NCBI RefSeq assembly: GCF_000425425.1
Contig: NZ_AUDK01000034.1
Span: 1 to 32,729 of the forward strand
DNA: 32,729 nucleotides
Origin: Flavobacterium daejeonense DSM 17708
GTDB taxonomy: Bacteria > Bacteroidota > Bacteroidia > Flavobacteriales > Flavobacteriaceae
Direction of reading: 5' to 3'
Shown: piece after piece, positions 1-8,252 of the stretch
Position numbering within the stretch: the stretch's first letter is position 1
How the letters are laid out: the number at the start of each line of letters is the position of its first letter
The notes under the pieces: generated by a model
Seen by the model: only the letters and a program-made list of their open reading frames with translations
Told to the model about the DNA's origin: nothing
The model's database searches: none
Translations under genes and position numbers: made by a program

Positions 1-1296
1 AGTTGCAGGAGTTGTGAGTTGGATGGTATTAGTCAGATTGCTGTAATTTCCTTCGGTATCGGGAGCCTGCAACAATCCATCTGCATTAAAAAAATTGGCT
101 TTCTGAGCATTGGCTATGTTCGCAATTTGTCCGTATAATGCGGTGTTGTTGTTATTGTCGGTTACCAATTGCAGGTACAAACTGTTGTTTGCCACTGGTG
201 TCGATTGCGTTTGGGTATTAATTAGTACCGGCCAGCCGTCAGTTCCATAAGTCACTTCAGTCATGGGAACAGTTTGCGTTTGCGGGTCAACAACTAATCC
301 TGTTTTGAGATTGCTTGTTTCCTGAGCTGTTATTTTGTAAGTATCATAAAAATCATAGCTACGACCACGGTCACTTTGCAAATAGATATACCAGTTGTTT
401 TTGGTTGTAAAATTGGTAAGGACATCATTGTATATTTCTGTCCCTTTTTTGTCGGTTTTAGTTCCGGCTGTGTCTATAGTTACTTTGCCTTCCGGAATGT
501 ATAAACCATAAAAAGCCGCAATATCTATAAATTGGGTACTTTGTTCCCGTTGTAATTTTTGTTCAAAATCACTGCCGCTTAGATTGATTTCAGCTTCTGA
601 TGCTCGGGCATAAGCCAAATTGAAATCAAACTCGCTATTATCAAAATCATGACTGTAATCGCCGTAATTCAAAACGACATCGATACCGCAACTGCCGGAG
701 GCAAAACTCCCCAATGATTTGCCCATAGCAATTAACGGCAATTCGAAATCGTCTTTTTCTTCGAATGTCTCTCCTGCTTCTACAAATTCCGATTCCTTAA
801 AAAAGAAAGCAGATAAGGGAATCGATACATCAGTTAAGGATTCGTCATAGCCAATAAATTTAGCCGTAAAATCAGGTACCGGGATTGCATTGCCCTGCTC
901 ATCTTTGCGTCCGTCATGAAAGGCATGAAAGTCAGCATTAATTTTATTGACAAAATCTGAAGTTGTTGTTGTGGAATCTATAATTTTAGGAGCGGGATCT
1001 GTAGTGAAAAAATCACTTCGTTGCAAACCTCTGTAGAGGAAGTATTTTACATTTAGTCCCGGGAAAGGTTGGCTGTAGGGACGAAGAATGAGGTTTACTT
1101 TTTCTTCATTTCCCGCTCCTGTTTGTGGTTGAACTAAAACCACTCCTTTGCAAATGGCAAAGGCTTTTTTAGGTGCTGTTAAGGTAAAACCGGATGTTAT
1201 CGTGAAGTCTGTAGGCGATTTAGGTCCAAATGATTCCGCGGCTGTTTGTTGCGGAAAGCCTGCTGATTCTATAAAAAAATGGGTCTCGATTGCCAT
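1..1296 (-). CDS. Unknown-family protein, paralogue of the 4718-6904 gene (3' end outside window)
   Basis: An open frame reads leftwards from an ATG at 1296 for 432 codons without a stop and leaves the window at base 1. It begins MAIETHFFIESAGFP, the same start as the gene at 6904. Residues 1 to about 264 are nearly identical to that gene apart from a variable patch around residues 12-45. Beyond this the two remain alignable but clearly diverged; both keep patterns such as QS[D/N]RxRSY and LKTGxV. There is no signal peptide or membrane segment, so it is probably cytoplasmic or exported by a machine that needs no Sec signal. I do not recognise the family. By analogy with the second copy, a toxin-like and an immunity-like gene may follow to the left. 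Confidence is high that it is a real gene and nil on biochemical function. Confidence 0.85.
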   Translation of the reverse strand, partial: MAIETHFFIESAGFPQQTAAESFGPKSPTDFTITSGFTLTAPKKAFAICKGVVLVQPQTGAGNEEKVNLILRPYSQPFPGLNVKYFLYRGLQRSDFFTTDPAPKIIDSTTTTSDFVNKINADFHAFHDGRKDEQGNAIPVPDFTAKFIGYDESLTDVSIPLSAFFFKESEFVEAGETFEEKDDFELPLIAMGKSLGSFASGSCGIDVVLNYGDYSHDFDNSEFDFNLAYARASEAEINLSGSDFEQKLQREQSTQFIDIAAFYGLYIPEGKVTIDTAGTKTDKKGTEIYNDVLTNFTTKNNWYIYLQSDRGRSYDFYDTYKITAQETSNLKTGLVVDPQTQTVPMTEVTYGTDGWPVLINTQTQSTPVANNSLYLQLVTDNNNNTALYGQIANIANAQKANFFNADGLLQAPDTEGNYSNLTNTIQLTTPAT

Positions 1297-1362
1297 AAGT
1301 TGTAGTATGAAGTTAGTGAATGAAAATGCCTGATAAGAAATTGCATATTATATTTACAGGAA

Positions 1363-1370
1363 CAAATATG
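1363..1370 (-). promoter_or_regulatory. Candidate -7 box upstream of the 1296 gene
   Basis: On the minus strand this reads CATATTTG, a near match to the Bacteroidetes -7 consensus TAnnTTTG, about 66 bases before the ATG at 1296. The same octamer is at 6971-6978 in copy B. No clear -33 TTG is visible, so the call rests on position and on conservation inside the repeat. Confidence 0.3.
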
Positions 1371-1466
1371 CCCTCTAATTAGGACTTTAAAAAATTAGTT
1401 CTTAGCGTTTTAACTATATTATTCCGGTAGTAAACAGCCTTGTAAGGAGAAGTGATTTGCCTTTAT

Positions 1467-1492
1467 TAAAATGTTCTTAAAAGAACATTTTA
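1467..1492. promoter_or_regulatory. 26-base perfect palindrome upstream of copy A gene
   Basis: Twelve-base arms (left arm TAAAATGTTCTT) flank a two-base centre AA. It lies about 170 bases upstream of the start at 1296 and is matched at 7075-7100. The arms are identical in both copies while the centre differs (AA against TT). It could be an operator dyad or an RNA hairpin. Just beyond it, 1509-1517 and 1523-1531 form another short inverted repeat (CGAAACTTA arm). Confidence 0.55.
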
Positions 1493-1587
1493 GGCAATAG
1501 TATGTAAGCGAAACTTATAGGGTAAGTTTCGGACTGGAAATAAAATGTAGGCTTGTGGGGATTGTTAGCTAAAAAGCTATGGATTGT

Positions 1588-1620
1588 AAGGCTCAAAGTA
1601 AGGAACAATGAGCCTTTTTT
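1588..1620 (+). terminator. GGCTCA/TGAGCC hairpin followed by a T run
   Basis: AAGGCTCA (1588-1595) pairs with TGAGCCTT (1609-1616) across a 13-base loop and is followed by T residues to 1620 on the plus strand. The form is that of an intrinsic terminator for rightward transcription, yet no plus-strand gene precedes it. It may instead mark the end of the minus-strand operon that finishes at 1698, but on that strand no T run follows. The rest of 1297-1697 holds only the copy A upstream region; I see no other gene in it. Confidence 0.35.
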
Positions 1621-1697
1621 GACTTATTCCATTGAAACAGGAATATTGATAATCCTATTTCGTGAAATACAACCACTTTATTTAAAGCTTGATTGTT

Positions 1698-2234
1698 TTA
1701 AATTTTAAATCTAACTCCAAAATCTTGATGATTAAAACGTTTCATAAATTCGTTACAATAAAATTTATCATCTTTTATTTCAATACCTTTTTCTAAATAA
1801 TCTTTATTAATATACTCAACTAGACTCTTCCAATCAAGTACAATATCTTCATCTGTATTTATCCAACGATTTCCTAAATAATGAGATAAATATATAAATA
1901 TATAAGTATAATCCTCACTTTTACTAAGCTCAATCAGAGAATCGGTAATTGCTTCTTTTTTGAGATAACCATTGTCAATTAAAACATAAAAAATTGAAAA
2001 AAGACTTGGAATACTTGTGTCTTCATATGGCATTGCAAATGAACCCGGATGAACAAACCTGAAAGTACTATATTCTCTATCCCCTTTTATTACATTTATT
2101 AGATTACCATCTTTAATATATTGACTAATAGCATTAAATAATTCTGTATATTTATCTATGTATTTACTATTAAATCTGAGTTCTGGTGAATTTCTCGATG
2201 AGAAATTTAAATATTTGTTTAAAATTGATTCCAT
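1698..2234 (-). CDS. Small cytoplasmic protein, putative immunity protein
   Basis: Encodes 178 residues starting MESILNKYLN. It has no signal peptide or membrane segment, is rich in Tyr, Asp, Ile and Lys, and looks like a compact alpha-rich soluble protein. It starts 2 bases after the stop of the 825-residue gene and is the last gene of the three-gene minus-strand run. I recognise no family. The immunity call is inference from position (small orphan gene directly behind a gene with a toxin-like C-terminus) and from its very AT-rich composition, which is common for such cassettes. Alternatives are a chaperone or adaptor for the larger protein. Confidence 0.75.
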   Translation of the reverse strand: MESILNKYLNFSSRNSPELRFNSKYIDKYTELFNAISQYIKDGNLINVIKGDREYSTFRFVHPGSFAMPYEDTSIPSLFSIFYVLIDNGYLKKEAITDSLIELSKSEDYTYIFIYLSHYLGNRWINTDEDIVLDWKSLVEYINKDYLEKGIEIKDDKFYCNEFMKRFNHQDFGVRFKI

Positions 2235-2236
2235 AT

Positions 2237-4714
2237 TTATTTTAAATTAACGTATTTTACTTGATTAATATTCAAACTTGTTTTAGGAATAGATTCAATT
2301 AGTAACTCACTCCAATTTTTAGGTGTAACTGCTCCAGGAAGCCAAAGCCCATTTGCTCCTTGTTCTGAACCATTTGGTAAATTTCTAAAATTTATTTGAT
2401 TAAAATTAATATCAACTCTCACTAATTTATCTCCGTTTCTAATTCTAGAAACCCAATTTACATCTTCAGTAAGATCAATACCTAATTCTTCACAAATTCT
2501 AACCAAATTACCATCTGTTTTTTGCAATAGAAGATTCATTTCATCAAATGATGAAACGAAAGTACCTTCTGCCCGACCTATAGTCATGAAACCTCCTGTT
2601 AACCAATTAGTTCCTACTTCCTCAAGAGCTAAAAAGGAGTAACCATTGATAAATTTATCATAGTGACTATTAATATAACTCTCCTTTAAATATTCACTTG
2701 GATCTCTAAAAATACCATTAGCTCTTTCTTGCAAAACCTTGCCAACAGTCTCTCCTGGCTTAAATGCATTATCAACTGTATGTAAATAGGCTTCCCATTC
2801 TTCAATAACTTTCCGTAATTTTAAAAAACCATTATTCATTAAGGGAGAAAGTTTTTCTCTTAATTCTGGGCTCAAAGATGCATAATAATTTTCGAATTGA
2901 TTCAATGCAATTCTATATGTCTGATAATTAGCAGCAAGAGTCGTAATAGCCTCAACCGCAAAGAGTGAAGCATATCCTATATTTAGAACAAGAATCGTAT
3001 TTTGTATTACAGTCCATGTATCATTAATTTCTTGTTGATAGTTTGTGCCATTTTTTATATCATAGTTATGAAGCAACTCTTGTGTTTGTGGCATTTGCAA
3101 TATGGTTGAACCTGTCATTGCAATTGTATCAGCTATACCTAAAGCACTTGTAATGGAACCTATAGGTGCAAGAACGGTAAAAAATGCTGATATCTCAGCT
3201 GCAAAATATCCTTTGAAAAAATTTATTAAATCTTGATCTTGATAATAATTATTAATTGTATAAAGGTTTACTAAAGTTATCGCAGGCATCAAAACGTATG
3301 TAACTTCCGATTTTTCAGGAGGTACTGAATATATATTAAATAACTTTTGTTTTGTATTTATCTTTTCTAAATCTTTATAAAAAGTTTCATTAGACTTCAA
3401 AATATATACTTTAACCAATTTCAAAGGATCATAATTTTTAAACAACTCCTTTTTATGACATTGTACAATATTATTAGGAGATTTAGTAAATGCCCTATAA
3501 GAAAATGCAAGTTTTCTATTTTGTTCATTAATTGGTGTATTCGGAAGAGTATCAAAAGGAAAGTATTGATCTCTTAATGATACTGAATAACAAGGTTCAT
3601 CTAATTCATTACCATATTGATCAAGTCTAATGTTAATAGGAGTTCGGAAATTTGGATTGTAAATAAATGTATCAGCTTCTTTTGCAAGTTTATTAAAGAT
3701 ATTCCACTGTCCTTCATATTGATCATAAACATTAATTTCTTTAGCAGCAATTAACATTAAATCTGTGAATTCAAACTGTGTATTAAATAGATCTCTCAAT
3801 GCAAAACTATAATCTACAATATATTTAATCTTTTTTGGAGTATCTGAACTAGGAAGAAATTGGTCTATTTCATGCCAAAAAAATCGATTTAATTTAAATA
3901 TCAATTGTAAACTTTCATCTTTCAAAAGCCTTATTACAGATTGAGCAGCATTTTTATCTTTCGTTTTAAATAAATTGATAATGATATCAGGAGGCAATTC
4001 TAATGTTTCAAAATTTTTAATCAAATAGAGCCTTTGATATTCATTAACCTCTCTACCTATTATTCTTGGATCATATTTCTTTAATTTCTGTAAATTTCCA
4101 CCAAATGCATCATGAATAGCTTGATTGAAAAAATATTTCCAACCTCCTGTGGTATAAGATTCAACTCCTTCTACAACAATAGGCTTTGAATCAGAATCCA
4201 AAAGTACATTTCCATATGACAGATTCAAAAAATCTTGAAATTGAGTTACATCTGAGGTTTTTACGAGTATTACCATCGAAGAAGGAAAATAATCATAAGA
4301 AGTGTTGCTTGGTCCATATTGATTGAAAGTCTTAGTAAACCAATCTGGATTTTTAACTTTAGTTTTTTGACAAAAATCAGATAAAAACACAAATCTTGTA
4401 TATGAATTACCACTTAAGCTTGAATCCGATGTAAATTCAGGTCTCATTGATTTGTTAGAATTGCTACCAAGGGTTTGAGTATTTTGTAGATTAAAATAAA
4501 AATAATAATTCTCAGTATCTTCATTATCACTAAAACAAAATTGTCCAATATCAATTCTAAGTCTTTTTATTGTAAATGAATATTCTTCTGGTGTAGTTAT
4601 AAGTGTTTCTTTACTAATATAATCAATAAAACTATCTCGAGTTCTAAAACCCACATTACTACCTTTTAATGTAAAATATTTTAGGTATTCTAAAAATTGA
4701 CTAATATCTTCCAT
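2237..4714 (-). CDS. 825-residue protein with polymorphic-toxin-like C-terminus
   Basis: The protein begins MEDISQFLEYLKYF and has no signal peptide. The N-terminal ~490 residues match nothing I can name. Residues about 500-540 and 565-593 are hydrophobic, Ala/Gly/Ile-rich segments that could insert in or cross a membrane. The last ~150 residues resemble polymorphic-toxin tips: a Tyr/Phe-rich stretch (HYDKFINGYSFLALEEVG), then a C-terminal motif at residues 784-794 (E784, G786-A787-N788, W791, P793-G794). I associate GAN-x-x-W-x-P-G endings with toxin domains of Bacteroidetes from memory, not from a search, and the enzymatic class is unknown. It starts 3 bases after the stop of the 4718-6904 gene, so the two are almost certainly co-transcribed and may be partners (carrier and effector). 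Base composition is visibly AT-rich, suggesting transfer. Confidence 0.8.
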   Translation of the reverse strand: MEDISQFLEYLKYFTLKGSNVGFRTRDSFIDYISKETLITTPEEYSFTIKRLRIDIGQFCFSDNEDTENYYFYFNLQNTQTLGSNSNKSMRPEFTSDSSLSGNSYTRFVFLSDFCQKTKVKNPDWFTKTFNQYGPSNTSYDYFPSSMVILVKTSDVTQFQDFLNLSYGNVLLDSDSKPIVVEGVESYTTGGWKYFFNQAIHDAFGGNLQKLKKYDPRIIGREVNEYQRLYLIKNFETLELPPDIIINLFKTKDKNAAQSVIRLLKDESLQLIFKLNRFFWHEIDQFLPSSDTPKKIKYIVDYSFALRDLFNTQFEFTDLMLIAAKEINVYDQYEGQWNIFNKLAKEADTFIYNPNFRTPINIRLDQYGNELDEPCYSVSLRDQYFPFDTLPNTPINEQNRKLAFSYRAFTKSPNNIVQCHKKELFKNYDPLKLVKVYILKSNETFYKDLEKINTKQKLFNIYSVPPEKSEVTYVLMPAITLVNLYTINNYYQDQDLINFFKGYFAAEISAFFTVLAPIGSITSALGIADTIAMTGSTILQMPQTQELLHNYDIKNGTNYQQEINDTWTVIQNTILVLNIGYASLFAVEAITTLAANYQTYRIALNQFENYYASLSPELREKLSPLMNNGFLKLRKVIEEWEAYLHTVDNAFKPGETVGKVLQERANGIFRDPSEYLKESYINSHYDKFINGYSFLALEEVGTNWLTGGFMTIGRAEGTFVSSFDEMNLLLQKTDGNLVRICEELGIDLTEDVNWVSRIRNGDKLVRVDINFNQINFRNLPNGSEQGANGLWLPGAVTPKNWSELLIESIPKTSLNINQVKYVNLK

Positions 4715-4717
4715 AAA

Positions 4718-6904
4718 TTATGCTATATTAATTTCATTATATTCCTCATATTGCTGAATATTAATTGTTTTTTCTTCATAGTCAGAATATTCTTTGCTAG
4801 TTAAAAAACTATGACTAAATCCATAAACGTAAATTGGAGTTGAAGGCATTAAAATAGAAAGTATGCCATCATTGTTTTCAAAAAAAACACCTAATGAATA
4901 TTTAAAAAAAGGTGCTTTTGTTACAGTATTAATATGTGGATTATCTAAATTATCCTTTAGGTAAAAATCAATATTAGAAGAATTTATAGGAACAATTCCT
5001 TTTAAAATATTTAATTCCTCTTTTGTTATACCTAAATTATAAAAACAATAATCAAATTGGTTTCCAATATCCAATGAAAGTATTTTAATACTTTCTCCCA
5101 TATCATCAATTAAATAATGTTTTAAATTATAATTAGTTGAACTGTAAACCGATTTAAAGTAATTAGAATAATCTGTTAAATTAAAATCAATATTCATTTT
5201 TTTCGCGACCACTTCTTTTGCAAACACAGCTGTATCATGAATAGCAAAATCATCTAATGTTTCGACTTTTTTAGCGACGAATAATACTTTTTCTTTAGTT
5301 AATGTTTCAATTGTTGAATCTGTATTTACAATATCTTTCTTCCCTAATTGGAAAACAACTGAACCATTTAAAACAGATTCATTCATATAATTAGAGAATC
5401 CTTTGTAGCTAATTAATGAGACCTTATTAACTGCTGCTATTAATAAATTTTGATTACTTTTAAAAACTGGTGTAACAGTTAAATTAGGAAAGATGTTATT
5501 ATATAAAGAATGTCTTTTTTTATCTGACCATATTGTATAATTATCGGTTAAAGAAAAATCCAATTCAATCCCTACATAAATAATTTGAATTAAAGAACTA
5601 ATATTTTTCTTTTCTCCGTTACTGTCAATATTCGGCACCTTAAAACTTATTACTTTACTAAAATTGACATCCTGACTGATATTAAGTGGATCAATCAGAT
5701 TCTCTCTGCTAATAAACCCCCTATTGAAATCACCATTACCTAATGCGGCATATAATGCTATTTCTTCATAAGACGAAGAAGCAGTTAATTGTATTGATAT
5801 ATCATTAAAATTATTGGAGTTTACTTGGCTTCCTTCAAAAATATGAACCGGCCAATTCAATGTTCTATAAGTAGTCTCAGCTAAAGATTCTACCGTTCCT
5901 GTTTTCAAATCATTAGCATTTGTCTCTGACAAAGAATAATTATTATAAAAATTATACGAACGATGCCTATTACTTTGAATATATAAGTACACTTTATTCT
6001 TATTCCAAAAAGGAGCAAGTACCTCAGTATAAATTGCACTTGCACTTTTTGAACTTACTTCACCGCTTGCATCCGATATTTTTAGTTTACCTTCAGCGGC
6101 AAACAAACCATAAAAAGCCGCAATATCTATAAATTGAGTACTTTGTTCCCGTTGTAATTTTTGTTCAAAATCACTGCCGCTAAGATTGATTTCAGCTTCT
6201 GATGCTCTGGCATAAGCCAAATTGAAATCAAACTCGCTATTATCAAACTCATGACTGTAATCGCCGTAATTCAAAACGACATCGATGCCGCAACTGCCGG
6301 AGGCAAAACTCCCCAATGATTTGCCCATAGCAATTAACGGCAATTCGAAATCGTCTTTTTTTTCAAATGTTTCATCTGCCTCTACAAATTCCGATTCTTT
6401 AAAAAAGAAGGCGGATAAGGGAATCGATAAATCGGTTTGGGATTCGTCATAGCCAATAAATTTGGCTGTAAAATCAGGTACCGGGATTGCATTACCCTGA
6501 TCATCTTTGCGCCCGTCATGAAAGGCATGAAAATCTTCGTTGATCTTTTTGATAAAATCCGAAGTTGTTGTTGTGGAATCTATAATTTTAGGAGCGGAAT
6601 CTGTAGTAAAAAAATCACTCCGTTGTAAACCTCTGTAGAGGAAGTATTTTACATTTAGTCCCGGGAAAGGTTGGCTGTAGGGACGAAGAATGAGGTTTAC
6701 TTTTTCTTCATTTCCCGCTCCTGTTTGCGGTTGAACTAAAACTACCCCTTTACAAATGGCAAAGGCCTTTTTTGTAATATTGGGTGGTAGGATAAACGAT
6801 GATGTTAACCTAAAATTAGTTGGTGATTTTGGTCCAAAAGATTCTATTCCTGTTTGCATAGGAAATCCTCCTGATTCTATAAAAAAATGGGTCTCGATTG
6901 CCAT
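4718..6904 (-). CDS. 728-residue unknown-family protein, possible carrier for the downstream toxin-like protein
   Basis: The first gene of the three-gene minus-strand run, starting MAIETHFFIESGGFP at 6904. Residues 1 to ~265 are nearly identical to the paralogue at 1296 and include a well-conserved stretch around KAFAICKGVVLVQPQTG and LNVKYFLYRG. After codon ~265 the base sequence turns clearly more AT-rich and the proteins diverge, although shared patterns persist (QSNRHRSYNFY, LKTGTV). No signal peptide, transmembrane helix or catalytic motif is visible; the composition suggests a beta-rich soluble protein. It precedes the toxin-like gene by 3 bases. I do not know the family. A structural, adaptor or carrier role in delivery of the following protein is inference from gene order only. 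Confidence 0.85.
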   Translation of the reverse strand: MAIETHFFIESGGFPMQTGIESFGPKSPTNFRLTSSFILPPNITKKAFAICKGVVLVQPQTGAGNEEKVNLILRPYSQPFPGLNVKYFLYRGLQRSDFFTTDSAPKIIDSTTTTSDFIKKINEDFHAFHDGRKDDQGNAIPVPDFTAKFIGYDESQTDLSIPLSAFFFKESEFVEADETFEKKDDFELPLIAMGKSLGSFASGSCGIDVVLNYGDYSHEFDNSEFDFNLAYARASEAEINLSGSDFEQKLQREQSTQFIDIAAFYGLFAAEGKLKISDASGEVSSKSASAIYTEVLAPFWNKNKVYLYIQSNRHRSYNFYNNYSLSETNANDLKTGTVESLAETTYRTLNWPVHIFEGSQVNSNNFNDISIQLTASSSYEEIALYAALGNGDFNRGFISRENLIDPLNISQDVNFSKVISFKVPNIDSNGEKKNISSLIQIIYVGIELDFSLTDNYTIWSDKKRHSLYNNIFPNLTVTPVFKSNQNLLIAAVNKVSLISYKGFSNYMNESVLNGSVVFQLGKKDIVNTDSTIETLTKEKVLFVAKKVETLDDFAIHDTAVFAKEVVAKKMNIDFNLTDYSNYFKSVYSSTNYNLKHYLIDDMGESIKILSLDIGNQFDYCFYNLGITKEELNILKGIVPINSSNIDFYLKDNLDNPHINTVTKAPFFKYSLGVFFENNDGILSILMPSTPIYVYGFSHSFLTSKEYSDYEEKTINIQQYEEYNEINIA

Positions 6905-6970
6905 AAGTTGTAGTATGAAGTTAGTGAATGAAAATGCCTGATAAGAAATTGCATTTTATATTTACAGGAA

Positions 6971-6978
6971 CAAATATG
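6971..6978 (-). promoter_or_regulatory. Candidate -7 box for the 6904-to-1698 operon
   Basis: CATATTTG on the minus strand, 66 bases before the ATG at 6904 and identical in position and sequence to copy A. It would drive the three-gene run 6904-4718, 4714-2237 and 2234-1698. No convincing -33 element is visible. Confidence 0.3.
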
Positions 6979-7074
6979 CCCTCTAATTAGGACTTTAAAA
7001 AATTAGTGCTTAGCGTTTTAACTATATTATTCCAGTAGTAAACAGCCTTGTAAGGAGAAGTGATTTGCCTTTAT

Positions 7075-7100
7075 TAAAATGTTCTTTTAAGAACATTTTA
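7075..7100. promoter_or_regulatory. 26-base perfect palindrome upstream of copy B gene
   Basis: Same arms as 1467-1492 (left arm TAAAATGTTCTT) with centre TT instead of AA. Conservation in both copies at the same distance from the start codon suggests an operator or RNA hairpin acting on the downstream minus-strand genes. Confidence 0.55.
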
Positions 7101-7131
7101 GGCATATAAGGGAAACTTATAGGTTAAGTTC

Positions 7132-7415
7132 CAATGGAGTTTAAATATGAAGGTGTTGAAATTATAGCTGTGGAACGAGAAAGTTTGATAATCCCTGATA
7201 AATTAATCAATTGACAGATGATTAGCTTAATTAGATTTTGTTATTAAACTATTGTGGATACTTAAAAGTAATTCATTTAAAAAAACTTGTACTCATTTAA
7301 AATTGTTAAAAATATTTTTGGTGAAGAAAAATTTAAGTCATAAACTTACATAATCAACAATACTCTTTATAAAATATTAAAAATCGTATTAAAGAACCAA
7401 ATCTAATCCTCATAA
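7132..7415. other. AT-rich intergenic region with no clear gene
   Basis: The region separates the divergent minus-strand operon from the plus-strand LRR gene. The only coding-like stretch is a 26-codon frame at 7134-7214 (starts MEFKYEGVEI) right at the end of the repeat block. It could be a gene remnant or chance. The promoter of the LRR gene should lie here, but I see no convincing -33/-7 pair. Confidence 0.4.
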
Positions 7416-8225
7416 ATGAAAAACTATACATCCGCAAATAAAAAAAATAGAATTATAAAACGGTTCATAATACTTTTCACATTACTAATAGTTAGCCATC
7501 TAAGTTATAGTTGTTTTAAAGAAAAGAATGTTCCTCCTGTTTATAGTGAAATACCAGATGCAAATTTTAAGGCGTATTTAAAAACAATAGTCCCTGATGC
7601 TTTTACTCCTGATAATAAATTTATTTCCAATCATTCTTCGGTTGTTTCTTACGACAAAAGAATAAGTGTTAATGGAAGAAACATTAATTCATTATCTGGT
7701 ATTGAATATTTTACTGCCTTAACAAGACTTGATTGTATGGAAAACCAATTGAAAATCCTTGATATTAGTAAAAATACCAATCTAAAAGAATTATTTTGTG
7801 GTTATAACCAACTTACAAAACTTGATGTAAGCAAGAATGCTAATTTGTCGATAATTCATTGCTACAACAACCAACTCACCAATCTTGATATAAGTAAAAA
7901 CAATAAATTGAAAGAGCTTAATTGCTGTTACAATCAAATCTTCACTATTAATTTAGGTAAAAATGAAGTTTTAAGAAAAATATTTTGTCCATATAATCAA
8001 CTAACTCTTCTTGATGTTAGCAAAAATATAGCTTTAGTTGAACTCAACTGTATAAACAATCCAAGTAATAAAATTGTTATAATAAATCCAAACAGATTAA
8101 AACGCCTTTATATTGATTCTTATAGCAAATGTAATCACCCTAGTATAAAAACTTTTAAAGATGAGGGTGGTGAACTTTTCGACTCTTTTTTTCAATCCAT
8201 ACCGCCATTTAGTTGTAATAATTAA
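7416..8225 (+). CDS. Secreted or lipid-anchored leucine-rich-repeat protein
   Basis: 269 residues. After a basic N-terminus a hydrophobic stretch (FIILFTLLIVSHLSYSC) ends in a cysteine at about residue 33, which could be a lipoprotein site although the lipobox is poor. Residues ~105-220 are about five or six leucine-rich repeats with a 21-residue period, each built on LxxLDVSKNxxL and LxCxxNQ. Repeats of this kind occur in Bacteroidetes surface proteins, where they usually serve in binding rather than catalysis. The protein is AT-rich like the toxin-like locus and unlike the PUL that follows. It is transcribed away from the toxin-like operon, and no functional link can be shown. A surface-exposed binding protein is the best guess. 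Confidence 0.85.
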   Translation: MKNYTSANKKNRIIKRFIILFTLLIVSHLSYSCFKEKNVPPVYSEIPDANFKAYLKTIVPDAFTPDNKFISNHSSVVSYDKRISVNGRNINSLSGIEYFTALTRLDCMENQLKILDISKNTNLKELFCGYNQLTKLDVSKNANLSIIHCYNNQLTNLDISKNNKLKELNCCYNQIFTINLGKNEVLRKIFCPYNQLTLLDVSKNIALVELNCINNPSNKIVIINPNRLKRLYIDSYSKCNHPSIKTFKDEGGELFDSFFQSIPPFSCNN

Positions 8226-8252
8226 AAACAATCTTTATCTATACTCAATTAG

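Larger units (their letters stand above)
503..1533. repeat. Direct repeat copy A (upstream region plus 5' third of the paralogous genes)
   Basis: Near-identical to 6105-7131. The offset is 5608 bases through the upstream region and 5602 further into the gene, because of a 6-base (two-codon) indel. It covers the first ~265 codons of the minus-strand gene and about 200 bases of untranslated upstream sequence. Similarity at base level fades abruptly at both ends. The paralogous proteins stay related beyond the left boundary but at much lower identity. Confidence 0.9.
6105..7131. repeat. Direct repeat copy B
   Basis: Second copy of the block at 503-1533. It includes the 5' ~265 codons of the 4718-6904 gene and the upstream region with the 26-base palindrome. 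The boundary inside the gene coincides with a visible drop in G+C. Beyond the palindrome the copies differ by small indels and then lose similarity near 7131, within the sequence GGAAACTTATAGGTTAAG. Confidence 0.9.

Noticed and set aside
1148..1333. Plus-strand frame antisense to the start of the 1296 gene (and the twin at 6756-6941)
   Set aside because: It is the complement of a highly conserved coding 5' end and is preserved only because the repeat is; the minus-strand frame gives the sensible protein.
1566..1579. Small TAGCT-AAAA-AGCTA hairpin as terminator of the minus-strand operon
   Set aside because: Stem of five base pairs with no T run on either strand.
7134..7214. 26-codon frame beginning MEFKYEGVEI at the edge of the repeat block
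   Set aside because: Too short to support; could be a gene remnant but chance is equally likely in this AT-rich gap.
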